64,000 bases of DNA. Origin: Diadophis punctatus similis. Lineage: Eukaryota; Chordata; Lepidosauria; Squamata; Dipsadidae. This document shows, piece by piece, positions 12,367 to 23,724 of the stretch. The stretch spans positions 13,913,419 to 13,977,418 of the forward strand of contig JALIGW010000010.1 in assembly GCA_023053685.1 (NCBI GenBank), read 5' to 3'. Both the position numbers and the translations under genes were made by a program. Under the pieces are notes generated by a model that saw only the letters and a program-made list of their open reading frames with translations, ran no database searches and was not told the DNA's origin. Within the stretch, counting starts at the first letter, position 1. Every line of letters begins with the position of its first letter.

Positions 12367-13188
12367 CACTGAGAGATAACCTTTGCAATACTCTGTTCTA
12401 CAGTTTCTAATCCTGAGGGTTTGTGAGATTGTATTTTCTAAGGAGTATATATAACAGCTGACCTAGTTGAATGCTTGATTTATTTTATGGAAAAGGCAGA
12501 GAATTACTCCTTTATACTTTCAATATAAGTTTCAACAATAAGCTCTACAGTATTTAGGAAGTCCTTTTCAATGCACTTTCCTTCAGAAAATCTATTGCAA
12601 GTGTTTCACCACAAAATACTTTACACTCCTCCTTAAAACAACATAATTGGAAGCACTTAGAAACAAAACATTTAAAGGAATGAACTACAACTCCGTGCAT
12701 CTGTCATGAAATTGGGATGCTTCATCCCATTTAGCTTGCTTATAAAAAATAAAACAAACTATAGCATTTGTGTTATTTTCATATTATACTTTTAATGAAT
12801 GGAGCTCTGCTTTTTCAAACTTAATTCAGATCTGGGTTTTAAAGTGAGCTGGGGAATTTTTAGAGTGTCATGGATTAGACATACCTCCTACTTGAATTTA
12901 GCTAGATTGGACGGTCTTGGTATATCTACCTCACCCCCTTTAAACTCCTTGTATTTTGAAGGGACTAATGTTGAATATGCCACAGCAAAGTAAACAGAGA
13001 TACTGATAAACAATTTCTGAAGATTTATTGACCACAAAATAAGCATAAATAAGATATCCCAAATCTGAATGGTTGCTAATGATTAAACAAAATGACAGGG
13101 CTAGCAAATTGCTAGAGTTACTTTGCCATAATAGAGTAGATCAAATAAATATTGCAGATAAAACCACAGTAATAACAGAATGAGATAT

Positions 13189-13194
13189 AGTTAC
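13189..13194 (-). other. PTCHD1 intron 2 5' splice site
   Basis: GTAACT on the minus strand directly follows GTGTTAG, the last codons of the conserved segment. Reading on past this site, to a stop at 13118, gives residues with no resemblance to PTCHD1. Confidence 0.85.
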
Positions 13195-13855
13195 CTAACA
13201 CGATGAAGGGAATTCCCAGGAAGGTAGAATTATATTTCCCACCAGTCAGATTAATGATTCCAGCTGCAGTGAGAATGGCCAGTGTCACAGTTAACAAGCC
13301 AAGGAGGCCAAGCCAAGGTTTGCTGCGGACACAGTCTTGCATGGAACAACAGAGCATTGCCAAGGTCACCACAAGTACTAGGCTTGTGGTTAGGTAATGT
13401 TCTGATATCCTACTTGTCTTCTGGAAGTCTTCTTGAAGGGATGATGAAGTGAAAGGATACATTGTGACATTCTGGTTGGATTTCTGGAAACCTTCTACTG
13501 TGTCACAGAAGTTGGATTCCCATTTTTCTGCTACAATGTCATTTAAGGAATTGATTGCCTGCAAGTAATAGGTAAGCTGAATGGCTTTGGCAGACTTTAC
13601 CCGATCTTTGCTGTGCACAGTGACTCCACCAAGCTGGTGCCCATTGTATACTTCCCTGCCATCCTTTAAGTGTGTGATTGGATATCTGATAGCAAAATTA
13701 GTTTGATTAGACAAGCGAGCAGCCTTCAGTTCCTTCAGGATATGTACAATATCATCCACTATGCAGGACTTGTCATTATTTAGGATGCAGATATGAGCAA
13801 ATGTGTAATTGAAACCAGGTCTTTGTACTTGAATTTTGGTCACAGCAGAATGCAA
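13195..13855 (-). CDS. PTCHD1: PTCHD1 exon 2 (patched domain-containing protein 1)
   Basis: The only host coding exon recognised. The minus strand encodes about 220 residues that closely resemble the N-terminal extracellular loop and first sterol-sensing-domain helices of PTCHD1, a multipass membrane protein of the Patched/Dispatched family linked in humans to neurodevelopmental disorder. Recognisable blocks are [39 protein letters not shown] and [14 protein letters not shown]. Two hydrophobic helices lie near [13 protein letters not shown] and [14 protein letters not shown]. The exon begins after a pyrimidine-rich tract and TAG acceptor (13856-13878) and ends at GTAACT (13194-13189). It is 661 bp, so the reading frame crosses the splice junction out of codon phase. 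The paralogue PTCHD4 diverges much more. Exons 1 and 3 were not found in the window. Confidence 0.95.
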
Positions 13856-13878
13856 CTACAAGGGAGAGAAAAAAAACC
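13856..13878 (-). other. PTCHD1 intron 1 3' splice site
   Basis: On the minus strand a run of T and C is followed by CCCTTGTAG directly before the exon. This polypyrimidine tract and acceptor fix the exon start, which has no ATG. Confidence 0.9.
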
Positions 13879-14549
13879 CACACGTATTATTTATCATCTG
13901 ATAATCTTGCATTATAGCAACAGAACAGCAGTGGCAACTAGAACACCATAATGTTTTTTCTTATCAACCCAAGCAAGCAGGATTTAATAACCAAAACAAT
14001 AATAAGTACCCTCTGAAAATTCAAAAAATGCCTTAAAGTATTGTTATCATTCCCCAATATTATTTTGCACAACTTAATTAACTTCTGGCAAAAGAAACAC
14101 CCTGGGTCTCAATTCGTTGCTCTGTCTTTTCATACATCCAAATAGACTTTCCCCACCTTTAAGAAAGCAAACAAGTTTCAGTTCAGAAGTTCTCTCTCTA
14201 TTAGGAGCAAGAAAGAACTTTGTTGGAATCAGATGAAAACTGCTTTCTTATATAAAAGAAAATGAAACAAATCAATTATGTCCCCATACCATTAGCTACA
14301 ATTGTGTTTGAATTGAAATAAATCCTTGGTTAATGCATGGTCACATCCGTGTATTTTTCTTGGCAACAGCATACCAATTTGTCCAAGATGTTTTCTGACT
14401 CTTCAGTCTAATCTACAGCCCTGATACTTTATGATCGTCTCCCATCCAAGGACTAGCTAGGTCCAGTGGTCACATTACTATGTGTTCCCTGAATGATAGA
14501 TTGACCAATATGCAACCCATCTTTGAAGGTGGATTATTGTGTTTAAGAT
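13879..14549. other. PTCHD1 intron 1 sequence, no recognised repeat
   Basis: Ordinary AT-rich sequence with no ORF, terminal repeat or RNA gene that I can support. Confidence 0.6.
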
Positions 14550-14945
14550 ACTGTACTGTTAGTCCTTGACTCATGATTACAATTGGGACCATAATTTCAG
14601 TTGTAAGTTAAAGCACCCATGTGATTGGACCTGATTTTATGACTGTTATGTTGTTAAGCGAATCACATTATTGTAATTCTGAATCACACAATTGTTAAGC
14701 AAATCATGCAGTCATAAGTCTGAATGCCTTCTCTCTCAAATGGGCATTTATTGCTGGAAACCAGCAAAAAAATAGCAAATAGCAGTCATGTGACTGTGGA
14801 GCACTGCAACCATTTGTAAATGTGAAGTAGTTGCCAAGTGTTTGAAATGTAGTCATGTGACCGTCGGAGAGTGCAGCATGACATTTTACAATGGCCAGAA
14901 GTGCTTTACGATCCATAAAACATCCTTTTTGAGGTCATCATAATT
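14550..14945. mobile_element. Decayed non-autonomous DNA transposon
   Basis: Starts with AGTCCTTGACTCATGATTACA and contains GTTGTTAAGCGAATCAC, GCAGTCATGTGACTGTGG and TAGTCATGTGACCGT blocks. Its style matches the element at 44569-44934 and the fragments at 916-1000 and 25478-25562. No clear right terminal repeat. From 14946 to 15376 I see nothing recognisable, apart from a short AAAGATTT duplication near 14960-15010. Confidence 0.55.
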
Positions 14946-15376
14946 CCAAATGGTCATTAAAAGATTTGGTCTATAAAAGATTTTATAGAAATGGTCTATA
15001 AAAGATTTCACAGAGCTGTTGGGCTTCCAAGGCAGACATGAACTAAGTTAAAGCTTTTGAAGTCTTGAGCAGTATGATTGGCTAGGAACCACTCTTTATT
15101 ATAGTTTAGAAATAATAGCTCCTGCAAACAGCTTTCGAGTATTGAGGTAAGGAAATAAGTTTTTTTTTTAAATTTCCCAACTGGAGTTCTTGTTTTCCTT
15201 TCTCAAGCTAAGTGAATAGCCAGTACATGTTTAAATATGGTCTACATTCTTACTCCAAATCTCTACTGATTTCCCTTTAATGAATTTGGACAGACATATA
15301 AAGCAGCCCAGAGCTTTTGCATTTTCTGAAGGTTCCCCAACTCAGTACTAACCAGATATAGTGGTTATATTACTAT

Positions 15377-15879
15377 CAGGGGTGGGTTCTAACTTACCTC
15401 GCTGCCGGTCCGCTTCCTCCTGCACCACGTGGCCTCATGGCCGCGTGCGCACGCATGCACAGTGGCAAAAAATCCAAAAAAATAAAAAAGAGCTGAAAAC
15501 AAGATGGGGACCGCATGCACAGTGCCAGAAACTCGGCTTCTGCACATGTGCAGAAGAAAAAAAACCCAGAAAAAATTCAAAAAAAATATATAAAAAAAAT
15601 AACACCCCCCCCCAAAGCCAAAAACAAGATGGCGACAGCATGCACAGTGCTGGAAACTCAGCTTCTGCACATGTGCAGAACAAAAAAACCGGAAAAAAAA
15701 TTCCCCCCAAAAAAATCTAAAAAAAAAATAATTCAAAAAAATTTCAAAAAAAAAAAAAAAGATGGCGGTGCCCACGGACTGGCACCGACCGAACCGATTC
15801 CGTGACGTCATCGTGATGGCACCAGTGGGTTGCTACCAGTTCAGGTGAACCAGTCCGAACCGGGAGGAACCCACCTCTT
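15377..15879. mobile_element. Non-autonomous hAT element with 8-bp target duplication
   Basis: Begins CAGGGGTGGGTTCTAAC and ends GGAACCCACCTCTT, imperfect inverted ends. It is flanked by identical 8-bp ATTACTAT at 15369-15376 and 15880-15887, the length expected for hAT. The interior has A-rich tracts and repeated CTTCTGCACATGTGCAGAA palindromes. It is the same family as 26890-27171 and 28116-29071. No transposase. Confidence 0.88.
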
Positions 15880-16189
15880 ATTACTATGTGAATCAAATGT
15901 GAATACAAAGAACTGGAAGCATTTTGAAAATGAATCATTGTGTCTGGTGTATGAGGAAATCGGGTGGTTGAACTCTGCCGCCCTCTGCTGAGTGTGGAAA
16001 CAGAAGCGGAGGGGGGTTTCAGCCCTTCCCCAGGCTCAGTATGAATGGAATGCATGGCCTGCCGGGAGAATGGGGGACCAGCGGGGGAGGGGAGGGGATC
16101 TCTGGTGGGATGGGGAGTAGGAGCATTATGGTCATAACAGGGAGAGGTAGGTATGGCGGGAGCAGAGGGGTAGGCCACTCTCGGGGAAC

Positions 16190-18797
16190 GAGAATTCACT
16201 GTTTACAAGCGATTTCTTGTTCTGGCCCCTCTGGTTTGGTTCCACCTAGCTCAGCCCGAGTGCCTGGTAACCAGGGATGTCAGGGCCCTGGGCTCAAGCT
16301 GCTGCTATTGAATGCCAGGTCGATTACTAACAAGGCCCCCCTTGTTCGGGATTTAATCCTAAAAGAGGGGGCTGACCTGGCATGCATTACTGAGACCTGG
16401 CTGGGCCAGGAGGGGGGGTGCCCCTTTCGGAGATATGCCCGGACGGGTACTCGGTTCAGCATCAGCCATGACCCCAGGGAAGGAGTGGAGGAGTGGCTAT
16501 TATAGCACGCCAGAATCTTTGCCCTCGAAGGAGCCCTGCCCCGGAGATTGTTGGGTGTGAGACGCTCCTTCTGAAGTTGGACTTAGGGGTTCAGGTGGGC
16601 CTTCTGCTAACATACCTGCCTCCTAGCTGCGTTGCAAAGGCCCTCCCTGTTCTGCTCGAGGCGGTTGCAGGGCTGGCGATTGAGTTCCCCAGGTTGATGG
16701 TGCTGGGGGACTTTAATCTGCCATCGCCCGGCAAAGCCTCGGGGGCAGTCCAGGAGTTCATGGCCTCCATGACAACCATGGACCTGACCCAAGTAGTTCA
16801 GGGTCTGACTCATGAGGGGGGTCACACGCTTGACCTTGTGTTTCTCTCGGGGCAGTGGAGAGATGATCTGAGGCTGAGGGGTTTAGTCACAGTACCCTTG
16901 TCGTAGTCAGATCATTTCCTTCTGAGGTTGGATTTCATGGCACCACTCCTCCACTGCAAGGAGGCAGGACCGATTAAGTGGTTCCACCCCAGGCGCCTAA
17001 TGGAACCCGAGGGATTCCAGAGGGAACTTGGGGAAATACCTGAATCCCTGGTACACAATTCATCCGAGTCTCTGGTTGCGGCCTGGAACCAGGCAGCAGC
17101 GGGGGCTTTGGATCGGATTGCGCCTTTGCGGCCTCTCCGTGAAAGCGGATCCAGGAGGGCTCCTTGGTTTACCGAGGAACTCCGGGAGATGAAGCGCCAC
17201 AAGAGACGCCTAGAGCGATGATGGAGATCTAGTAAAGCTGAGTCTGACCGGACACTTTTAAGAACTTTCATTAAGTCTTACTTAGTGGCGATACGAGCGG
17301 CAAAATGTTTGCATTTTTCCGCCCTTATTGCGTCCGCTGACTCCCGCCCAGCCGCCCTGTTTAGGGTGACCCACGCCCTTCTTGCCAAGGAGGGAGGCGA
17401 AGATCCCTTGCAGGGCAGAGCTGAGGAATTTTCTCGGTTTCTGGTGGATAAAGTCACTCAGATTCGGACAGACCTGGACTCCGATTGGGCAGTACAGGCC
17501 AAGATGACAGGGGAAGGCCTTAGTCCTGTTATATGGGATAGGTTTGAACCGGTGATTCCTGAGGATGTAGACAAGGCCATAGGAGCGATGAGCTCTGCCA
17601 CTTGTTTATTGGACCCGTGTCCTTCCTGGCTGGTTTCAGCCACCAGGGAGGTTTCACGCGGCTGGCTCCAGGCATTGGTCAACGCTTCTTTGAGAGAGGG
17701 GTCCGTCCCACAGCTCTTAAAAGTTGCAGTGGTGAGGCCCCTCCTCAAGAAGCCTTCCCTGGACCCGGCGGATATAAAGAACTTTCGTCCAGTCTCCAAC
17801 CTTCCCTTTGCGGGGAAGGTTGTTGAGAAAGTGGTGGCGCTCCAGCTCCTGCGGCTATTGGATGACACTGATTTTCTGGATCCCTTTCAATCGGGTTTCA
17901 GGCGTGGCTACAGTACGGAAACGGCTTTGGTCACCCTGATGGATGATCTCTGGCGAGCCCGGGATGGTGGTTATTCCTCTATCCTGGTGCTACTTGACCT
18001 CTCAGTGGCTTTCGATACCATTGAACATGGTATCCTTCTGTGTCATCTTGGAGAGGTGGGGGTGGGTGGCACTGTTTTGCAGTGGTTCTCCTCCTTCCTC
18101 TCTGACAGGACGCAGTCGGTGTTGACAGGGGGGCAGAGGTCGAGCCCTAGGCCCCTACTGTGTGGGGTGCCGCAGGGCTCGGTCCTCTCGCCCATCCTAT
18201 TTAACATCTACATGAAACCACTAGGTGAGATCATCCGACGACACGGGGTGAGGTATCATCAGTATGGTGATGATATCCAGTTGTACATCTCCACCCCGTC
18301 TCAATTCAGGGAAGCTGTGGACGTAATGGGCTGCTGCCTGGACGATGTTAGGGTCTGGATGGGGATGAACCGGCTAAAACTTAACCCTGACAAGACTGGG
18401 TGGTTGTGGATACTGCCTCCTAAGGATTTGATCAACTGTCCCTCCTTGGTTCTTGGGGGGGGAGAAATTAGCCCCCTCAGAACGGGTCCGCAATTTGGGT
18501 GTCCTCCTAGATCCACAGCTAAAATTGGAGCAACATCTTTCAGCTGTGGCTAGGGGGACCTTTGCACAGGTACGTCTGGTGCACCAATTGCGACCCTACT
18601 TGGAGAAGGAGGCACTTCTCACAGTCACTCACGCCCTTATCACCTCCCGGCTGGATTACTGCAACACGCTCTACATGGGGCTACCCTTGAAGAGTGTCTG
18701 GCGACTGCAATTGGTGCAAAATGCAGCTGCGCGAGCTGTGGTGGGTGTACCTAGATACACCCATGTAACACCTATCCTCCGCCAGCTGCATTGGTTG
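16190..18797 (+). pseudogene. CR1-like LINE ORF2: endonuclease and RT, frame-broken
   Basis: Endonuclease blocks: LLLLNARSITNKAPLVRDLI, DLACITETWLGQEGG and LMVLGDFNLPSPG. A stop replaces the residue before SDH at about 16905, and another stop lies at about 17220. Frameshifts occur near 16490 and 18450. RT motifs include KNFRPVSNLPFAGKVVEKVV, VLLDLSVAFDTIEHGIL and GVPQGSVLSPILFNIYM. The catalytic box reads YHQYGDDIQLY, so the usual alanine before the two aspartates is glycine. The C-terminal part resumes beyond the copia element at 23725-24038. Confidence 0.88.
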
Positions 18798-19269
18798 TGT
18801 TAGGTCTCTGACCATAACTAATATTGGATAGAACAATATATGTTTAGCCTTTAACAGATATGTCTGTTTAGCTTAGGTGTTGCAGACTGCCACAAGAGGG
18901 AACTAGAGTTCACAGCTTATTTCTATGGGAGTCCCTCTCTGTTTGTCTTTGGTCTCTACTACTTAGTGTAGTCTCTGCTACTCATTAGAGCAAGGCCTAG
19001 AGTATGTATGCTCTGCATTTCTCTCTGTGTTGTAGTTATGTATTATAGCTAAAATGTATTTGTACTGGATAATACTTGGATTGTTATTATGACTGTTAAG
19101 TGTATGACTTTGGACTGTTTATAGGAAAATGCTATTTCTTAAAGTAAACTTTAATTCAAGTTAGTGTACCTGTGTGTGGCTGAGTACTTATTCACAACTG
19201 ATCTCAATCTAAACGTTTCTGTATGCACAACCTTGGTAACACAAGGAATACTCTGCTAATACATTAACA
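18798..19269 (+). repeat. 5' LTR of intact Ty1/copia element
   Basis: 472 bp, starting TGTTAGGTCTCTGACC and ending AATACATTAACA (TG...CA). By eye it differs from the 3' LTR (23253-23724) at only two positions: GCTTAGGTG versus GCTTAAGTG, and GGGAACTAG versus GGGAGCTAG. It is preceded by GGTTG (18793-18797), repeated after the 3' LTR at 23725-23729, a 5-bp target duplication. Confidence 0.97.
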
Positions 19270-19270
19270 C

Positions 19271-19286
19271 TGGTTATGGGCCCAGA
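19271..19286 (+). other. Half-tRNA primer-binding site of copia element
   Basis: TGGTTATGGGCCCAGA starts two bases after the LTR. The core GGTTATGGGCCCAG is the reverse complement of CTGGGCCCATAACC, the anticodon arm of metazoan initiator tRNA-Met with its CAT anticodon. This is not the tRNA 3' end that most LTR elements use. Drosophila copia is known to be primed by a tRNA-iMet fragment cut in the anticodon loop, and this site implies the same mechanism. Confidence 0.85.
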
Positions 19287-19361
19287 GAGATATTGAGAGT
19301 TAGTGTGAATATTCAGTTTCATACTCAGACAGCTAACTTGTGGTTTACTATTAAATTAACA

Positions 19362-22300
19362 ATGGCACAAGAACAGTCAACTAGCTTATCCCTGATAACC
19401 AGGTTAGATGGAACTAATTATGTTTCCTGGTCTATGAAGTGCAGCTTACTTTTGCGTAAAGAAGGATTATGGACTGTGGTTAATAATCCACCTGATATAA
19501 CTGCTTGGGATCCAACAAATGATGAAGATGAGAAGAAAATAGCTGACTTTAACCGGGATAATGAAAAGGCTCTTAGTATTATTGGACTGACACTGAGTGA
19601 TCAGCAACTGGTCCATATTCATGGTGAAGATTCTGCTGCCAAGTGTTGGAGTACCTTAAAGAGACTTTATGTTCGAGATAGTGTTGGTGCGCACATACAC
19701 CTTACACGTAAACTGTTCAGAGCACGTTTGTTAAAAGGTGGTGACATGTTAGCTCATTTGGAGTTTATGAAGAGAACATTACAAGAGCTACATGAAAAGG
19801 AACTGATTTTCTCAGAGTTGCATCAAGTTTATATTATTTTTTCTTCTTTGGATGACTCTTATGATGATTATGTGTCTTCACTGGAAGTTTTGACCAGAGA
19901 TGAACTGACATTGACTGGCATAATAGGAAGACTGTTAGAAGAGTCTAGAAGAAGGCAAGATAGAAAACAACTGAGAGAGAAACCACAACAGGAAGAACAA
20001 CGGTCTTCAACTGCCTATATTGTTAGGAAATGTTATTCTTGTGGGGCTAAAGGTCATATAGCCAGATTCTGTAAAATGGGTAAAAAGCAGAATGCTAGTA
20101 ATATGCAGAGAGCTTATAATGATGTTAGTGTAGCTATATCAAGTACAAATAAAAATGTAAGCCATGATATCTGGATAATAGACAGTGGAGCATCTCAGTG
20201 TATAACTAAAAGTAAAGAGAGATTTGTTAATATGAATAAAAGTAACCAGCATGTATCATTAGCAAATGGCTGGAAATTGAAAGTATCTGGAGAAGGTAAT
20301 GCATATTGTTCATGTATTAATGAAAGTTTACCAATGTTATATGTACCTAACCTTATATATAACTTACTATCTGTGAGAGAATTGGTAAAAGCAGGGTTTG
20401 TGGTAACTTTTCAGGGAGATAAATGTTTAATTGAAAAACAAGGTAAAAGAGTTACTGCAAGATTGCATGATGGCTTATATATTATCCATGATAGTCCATT
20501 AAATAAGGCCAATTCAGTTTATGAAAATAGAAAACCTCATGATGAATGTATTCATTTGCTCCATAGACGTATGGGACATTTAAATTTCAAAATTTTAAAG
20601 AAAACTGTTGAGTTATCTAATGGTATAAAATTAAAACCTTGTGCAAGATATTTAAATTGTAATGCTTGCAATCAGGAAAAGAGCAAGGTAATTCCTGCAA
20701 ACAGGTTAAATGGATTTAAAACCAAGGAACCATTAGAGGTTGTATTTGCTGATCTCATTGGCCCTAAGAAACCCAGTTTAGGTGGAGCCTGTTATATATT
20801 GAGCATAGTTGATCATTTTTCTAGATATGGTTTCTGTTATCTGATGAAAACAAAAACAGAAACATATCAGCATTTTGTAAACTGGTTAAGGTTTGTTGAA
20901 CGAAAAATGAATAAGAAACTAGTTAGTTTAGTAACAGATAATGGTACTGAGTTTACCAATAAGAGATTTGAAGATATGCTAAAGAGAGCTGGTATTGAAC
21001 ATAAGCGTTCTGCTCCTTTTCGGCCACAACATAATGCGCATATTGAACGTAGAGGTCAGACATTACAGGCTATGTCTAGAACCATGATTTCAGATTCTGG
21101 TTTACCAGAAAGACTCTGGGGTGAAGCTATAATGTGTGCTAACCATGTTTTGAACAATGTAGTTAATGCAACAACTGGTGAATTGCCATTTACCCGCTGG
21201 TATGGTAGGAAACCAAATCTTAGTTATTTGCATACATTTGGTGCACCAGCATGGGTGCATATTCCCACACAAGTAAGGCGAAAGGGACAACATAGAGCAC
21301 GGAAATTATGTTTTGTAGGGTATGAATCTAATCATAGATCATTTAGATTCTGGGAGCCAGGTACTACTAGAGTATATTGTAGTGCAAGTGCTAAATTCCT
21401 TGAGCATGTTGGATGGAGGAAACTGGAACAGGAATACAAGGAACAAGATAGTATTGTTGTTGAGGATCCATTGTTTCCTGATGATTCTGATAAGAATAGT
21501 ACTGATGATAGGATAGTGAAAGAATCCTCAATAGAGGAACCATCTATGGATGATGTAGAAGATACTTCGATAGGGGAGGAAAAGGAAGAGGAAATTCCAA
21601 CAACTTGTACTAAATTGCCTAGGAGGTCGACTAGGGAGAGACGTCCACCTGATAGATATCAGGCAAGTATTGTATGCCAGATTAATGTGGAACCGTCTAA
21701 TTATAATGAACTTAAGCTGTATCCAACAAAGGAACAGGTAGCTTGGCAGGAAGCTATGAATAAGGAATTAAAATCTTTAAAGGATCTTGAGGTATATGAA
21801 GATGTAAAGTTACCATCAGGTGAGCGTGCAATAGGTTGCAGATGGGTGTATAAATTAAAGACTGGTGTGGATGGCACTGTTACCCATAAAGCAAGATTAG
21901 TTGCTCAGGGATTTGCTCAATCAGATAAGGATTATGATGAGGTATTTGCACCTAGTCTGAGAGCAAATACATTGAGAGGAGCATTAGTTTGGGCAGCTAA
22001 AAATAAATGCATAATTAATCATGTAGATGTCGAAACTGCATATCTACATGCACCTTTACAACATACCATTTATATGAGAAAGCCATTAGGTTTAAAAGAT
22101 GATGGAAAAAATGATTATTGGAAATTAAAGAAAAGTCTTTATGGATTAAAGCAATCAGGTTATGAATGGAATAAATGCATTGTAAAAGAATTAGTTTCCA
22201 TGAATTTTAAAGCTGGTATAGCTGATCCTTGTTTATTTAGGAGAGAGAAAGATGGTTTGATTTCTCTGTTGCTATTATTTACAGATGATATAGCGATTAT

Positions 22301-23219
22301 AACAAAGACTGAACAAGAAGCAAATGATATTGTTTCTGAATTACAAAGAAAGTTCAAGATTAGAAATTTAGGAGAAATTAAACATTATTTGGGTCTTGAT
22401 ATAATGAAGACAAATAGAGGATTCAAAATTTCGCAAGCTAAGAAGATTAGTCAATTGTTAAAAAGATATAATCTGGAGAATTGTAAAACTGCTAAGACAC
22501 CAATGGATCAGGGATTTACAAATAGTGATAGTAAATGTCCTGTGTTTGATAAGGAGATATATCAGTCTCTAATTGGTAGTCTCTCATATTTGAGTAATTG
22601 GTCTAGACCAGATATATCTTACAGCGTGAATCAACTGGCTAGATATAATGCTGAACCAAATGAAAGGCATTGGCAAGCAGCTAAACGAATACTTAGATAC
22701 CTAAAGCACACAATACATTATTCTTTATATTTAGAACCGAGAAATGAATTAGTGTTAACTGCATATGCTGATGCAAGTTTTGCTACTGATGCAATGACTC
22801 GCAAATCAACATCAGGTATAGTGGTAATGTTGGGTAATGCTTTAATAGGGTGGAAATATATTAGGCAACAACATATTAGTTTATCCACTATGGAAGCAGA
22901 ATTCTCGAGTTTATCATTAATGTGTACAGAATTGGTGTATTATAAACAATTGTTAAAGGATATAGGAATTACTGTACAGGAGCCATTTATTGTGTATGAA
23001 GACAATCAATCTGCCATTAGTATGGCTAATAGTTTAGCTGTGAAAACAAGGTCGAAGCATACTGATTTGAGATATCTGAATGTTAGACAATGTGTTCAAA
23101 ATAAAATGGTTAAGTTGGAATACTGCATGACTGAACAGAATATTGCAGATCATTTCACTAAAGCGCAAGGTGCAATTAAACACAAAGAGTGTTGTGAAAA
23201 CTATGGTTTAAAGATGTAA
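19362..23219 (+). CDS. Intact Ty1/copia Gag-Pol polyprotein
   Basis: A single open frame of 1,285 codons from the ATG at 19362 (MAQEQSTSLSLITRLDGTNY). The frame also has an earlier ATG at 19293, but the later one matches the usual copia Gag start. Order: Gag; zinc knuckle CYSCGAKGHIARFC near residue 224 (C-x2-C-x4-H-x4-C); aspartic protease IDSGASQC near 274; pre-integrase RRMGHLNF; integrase with ADLIGPKKPSLGG, TDNGTEF and NAHIERRGQ; RT with HVDVETAYLHAPL and LFTDDIAII; RNase H with YADASFATDAMTRKSTSGIV and STMEAEFSSL, EDNQSAI and the tail NIADHFTKA. All catalytic acids I can place are present. The RT box is FTDD rather than YVDD. The AT-rich codon use fits its LTRs and contrasts with the GC-rich CR1 host. 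Probably young and potentially mobile. Confidence 0.97.
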   Translation: MAQEQSTSLSLITRLDGTNYVSWSMKCSLLLRKEGLWTVVNNPPDITAWDPTNDEDEKKIADFNRDNEKALSIIGLTLSDQQLVHIHGEDSAAKCWSTLKRLYVRDSVGAHIHLTRKLFRARLLKGGDMLAHLEFMKRTLQELHEKELIFSELHQVYIIFSSLDDSYDDYVSSLEVLTRDELTLTGIIGRLLEESRRRQDRKQLREKPQQEEQRSSTAYIVRKCYSCGAKGHIARFCKMGKKQNASNMQRAYNDVSVAISSTNKNVSHDIWIIDSGASQCITKSKERFVNMNKSNQHVSLANGWKLKVSGEGNAYCSCINESLPMLYVPNLIYNLLSVRELVKAGFVVTFQGDKCLIEKQGKRVTARLHDGLYIIHDSPLNKANSVYENRKPHDECIHLLHRRMGHLNFKILKKTVELSNGIKLKPCARYLNCNACNQEKSKVIPANRLNGFKTKEPLEVVFADLIGPKKPSLGGACYILSIVDHFSRYGFCYLMKTKTETYQHFVNWLRFVERKMNKKLVSLVTDNGTEFTNKRFEDMLKRAGIEHKRSAPFRPQHNAHIERRGQTLQAMSRTMISDSGLPERLWGEAIMCANHVLNNVVNATTGELPFTRWYGRKPNLSYLHTFGAPAWVHIPTQVRRKGQHRARKLCFVGYESNHRSFRFWEPGTTRVYCSASAKFLEHVGWRKLEQEYKEQDSIVVEDPLFPDDSDKNSTDDRIVKESSIEEPSMDDVEDTSIGEEKEEEIPTTCTKLPRRSTRERRPPDRYQASIVCQINVEPSNYNELKLYPTKEQVAWQEAMNKELKSLKDLEVYEDVKLPSGERAIGCRWVYKLKTGVDGTVTHKARLVAQGFAQSDKDYDEVFAPSLRANTLRGALVWAAKNKCIINHVDVETAYLHAPLQHTIYMRKPLGLKDDGKNDYWKLKKSLYGLKQSGYEWNKCIVKELVSMNFKAGIADPCLFRREKDGLISLLLLFTDDIAIITKTEQEANDIVSELQRKFKIRNLGEIKHYLGLDIMKTNRGFKISQAKKISQLLKRYNLENCKTAKTPMDQGFTNSDSKCPVFDKEIYQSLIGSLSYLSNWSRPDISYSVNQLARYNAEPNERHWQAAKRILRYLKHTIHYSLYLEPRNELVLTAYADASFATDAMTRKSTSGIVVMLGNALIGWKYIRQQHISLSTMEAEFSSLSLMCTELVYYKQLLKDIGITVQEPFIVYEDNQSAISMANSLAVKTRSKHTDLRYLNVRQCVQNKMVKLEYCMTEQNIADHFTKAQGAIKHKECCENYGLKM

Positions 23220-23240
23220 AGTATTATATATTGATCTACC

Positions 23241-23252
23241 CAAAGGGGAGAA
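23241..23252 (+). other. Polypurine tract of copia element
   Basis: CAAAGGGGAGAA directly before the 3' LTR, the expected site of plus-strand priming. Confidence 0.85.
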
Positions 23253-23724
23253 TGTTAGGTCTCTGACCATAACTAATATTGGATAGAACAATATATGTTT
23301 AGCCTTTAACAGATATGTCTGTTTAGCTTAAGTGTTGCAGACTGCCACAAGAGGGAGCTAGAGTTCACAGCTTATTTCTATGGGAGTCCCTCTCTGTTTG
23401 TCTTTGGTCTCTACTACTTAGTGTAGTCTCTGCTACTCATTAGAGCAAGGCCTAGAGTATGTATGCTCTGCATTTCTCTCTGTGTTGTAGTTATGTATTA
23501 TAGCTAAAATGTATTTGTACTGGATAATACTTGGATTGTTATTATGACTGTTAAGTGTATGACTTTGGACTGTTTATAGGAAAATGCTATTTCTTAAAGT
23601 AAACTTTAATTCAAGTTAGTGTACCTGTGTGTGGCTGAGTACTTATTCACAACTGATCTCAATCTAAACGTTTCTGTATGCACAACCTTGGTAACACAAG
23701 GAATACTCTGCTAATACATTAACA
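23253..23724 (+). repeat. 3' LTR of intact Ty1/copia element
   Basis: 472 bp, starting TGTTAGGTCTCTG and ending ATACATTAACA. Two differences from the 5' LTR were found by eye. It is followed by the GGTTG duplication and then by CR1 coding sequence. Confidence 0.97.
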
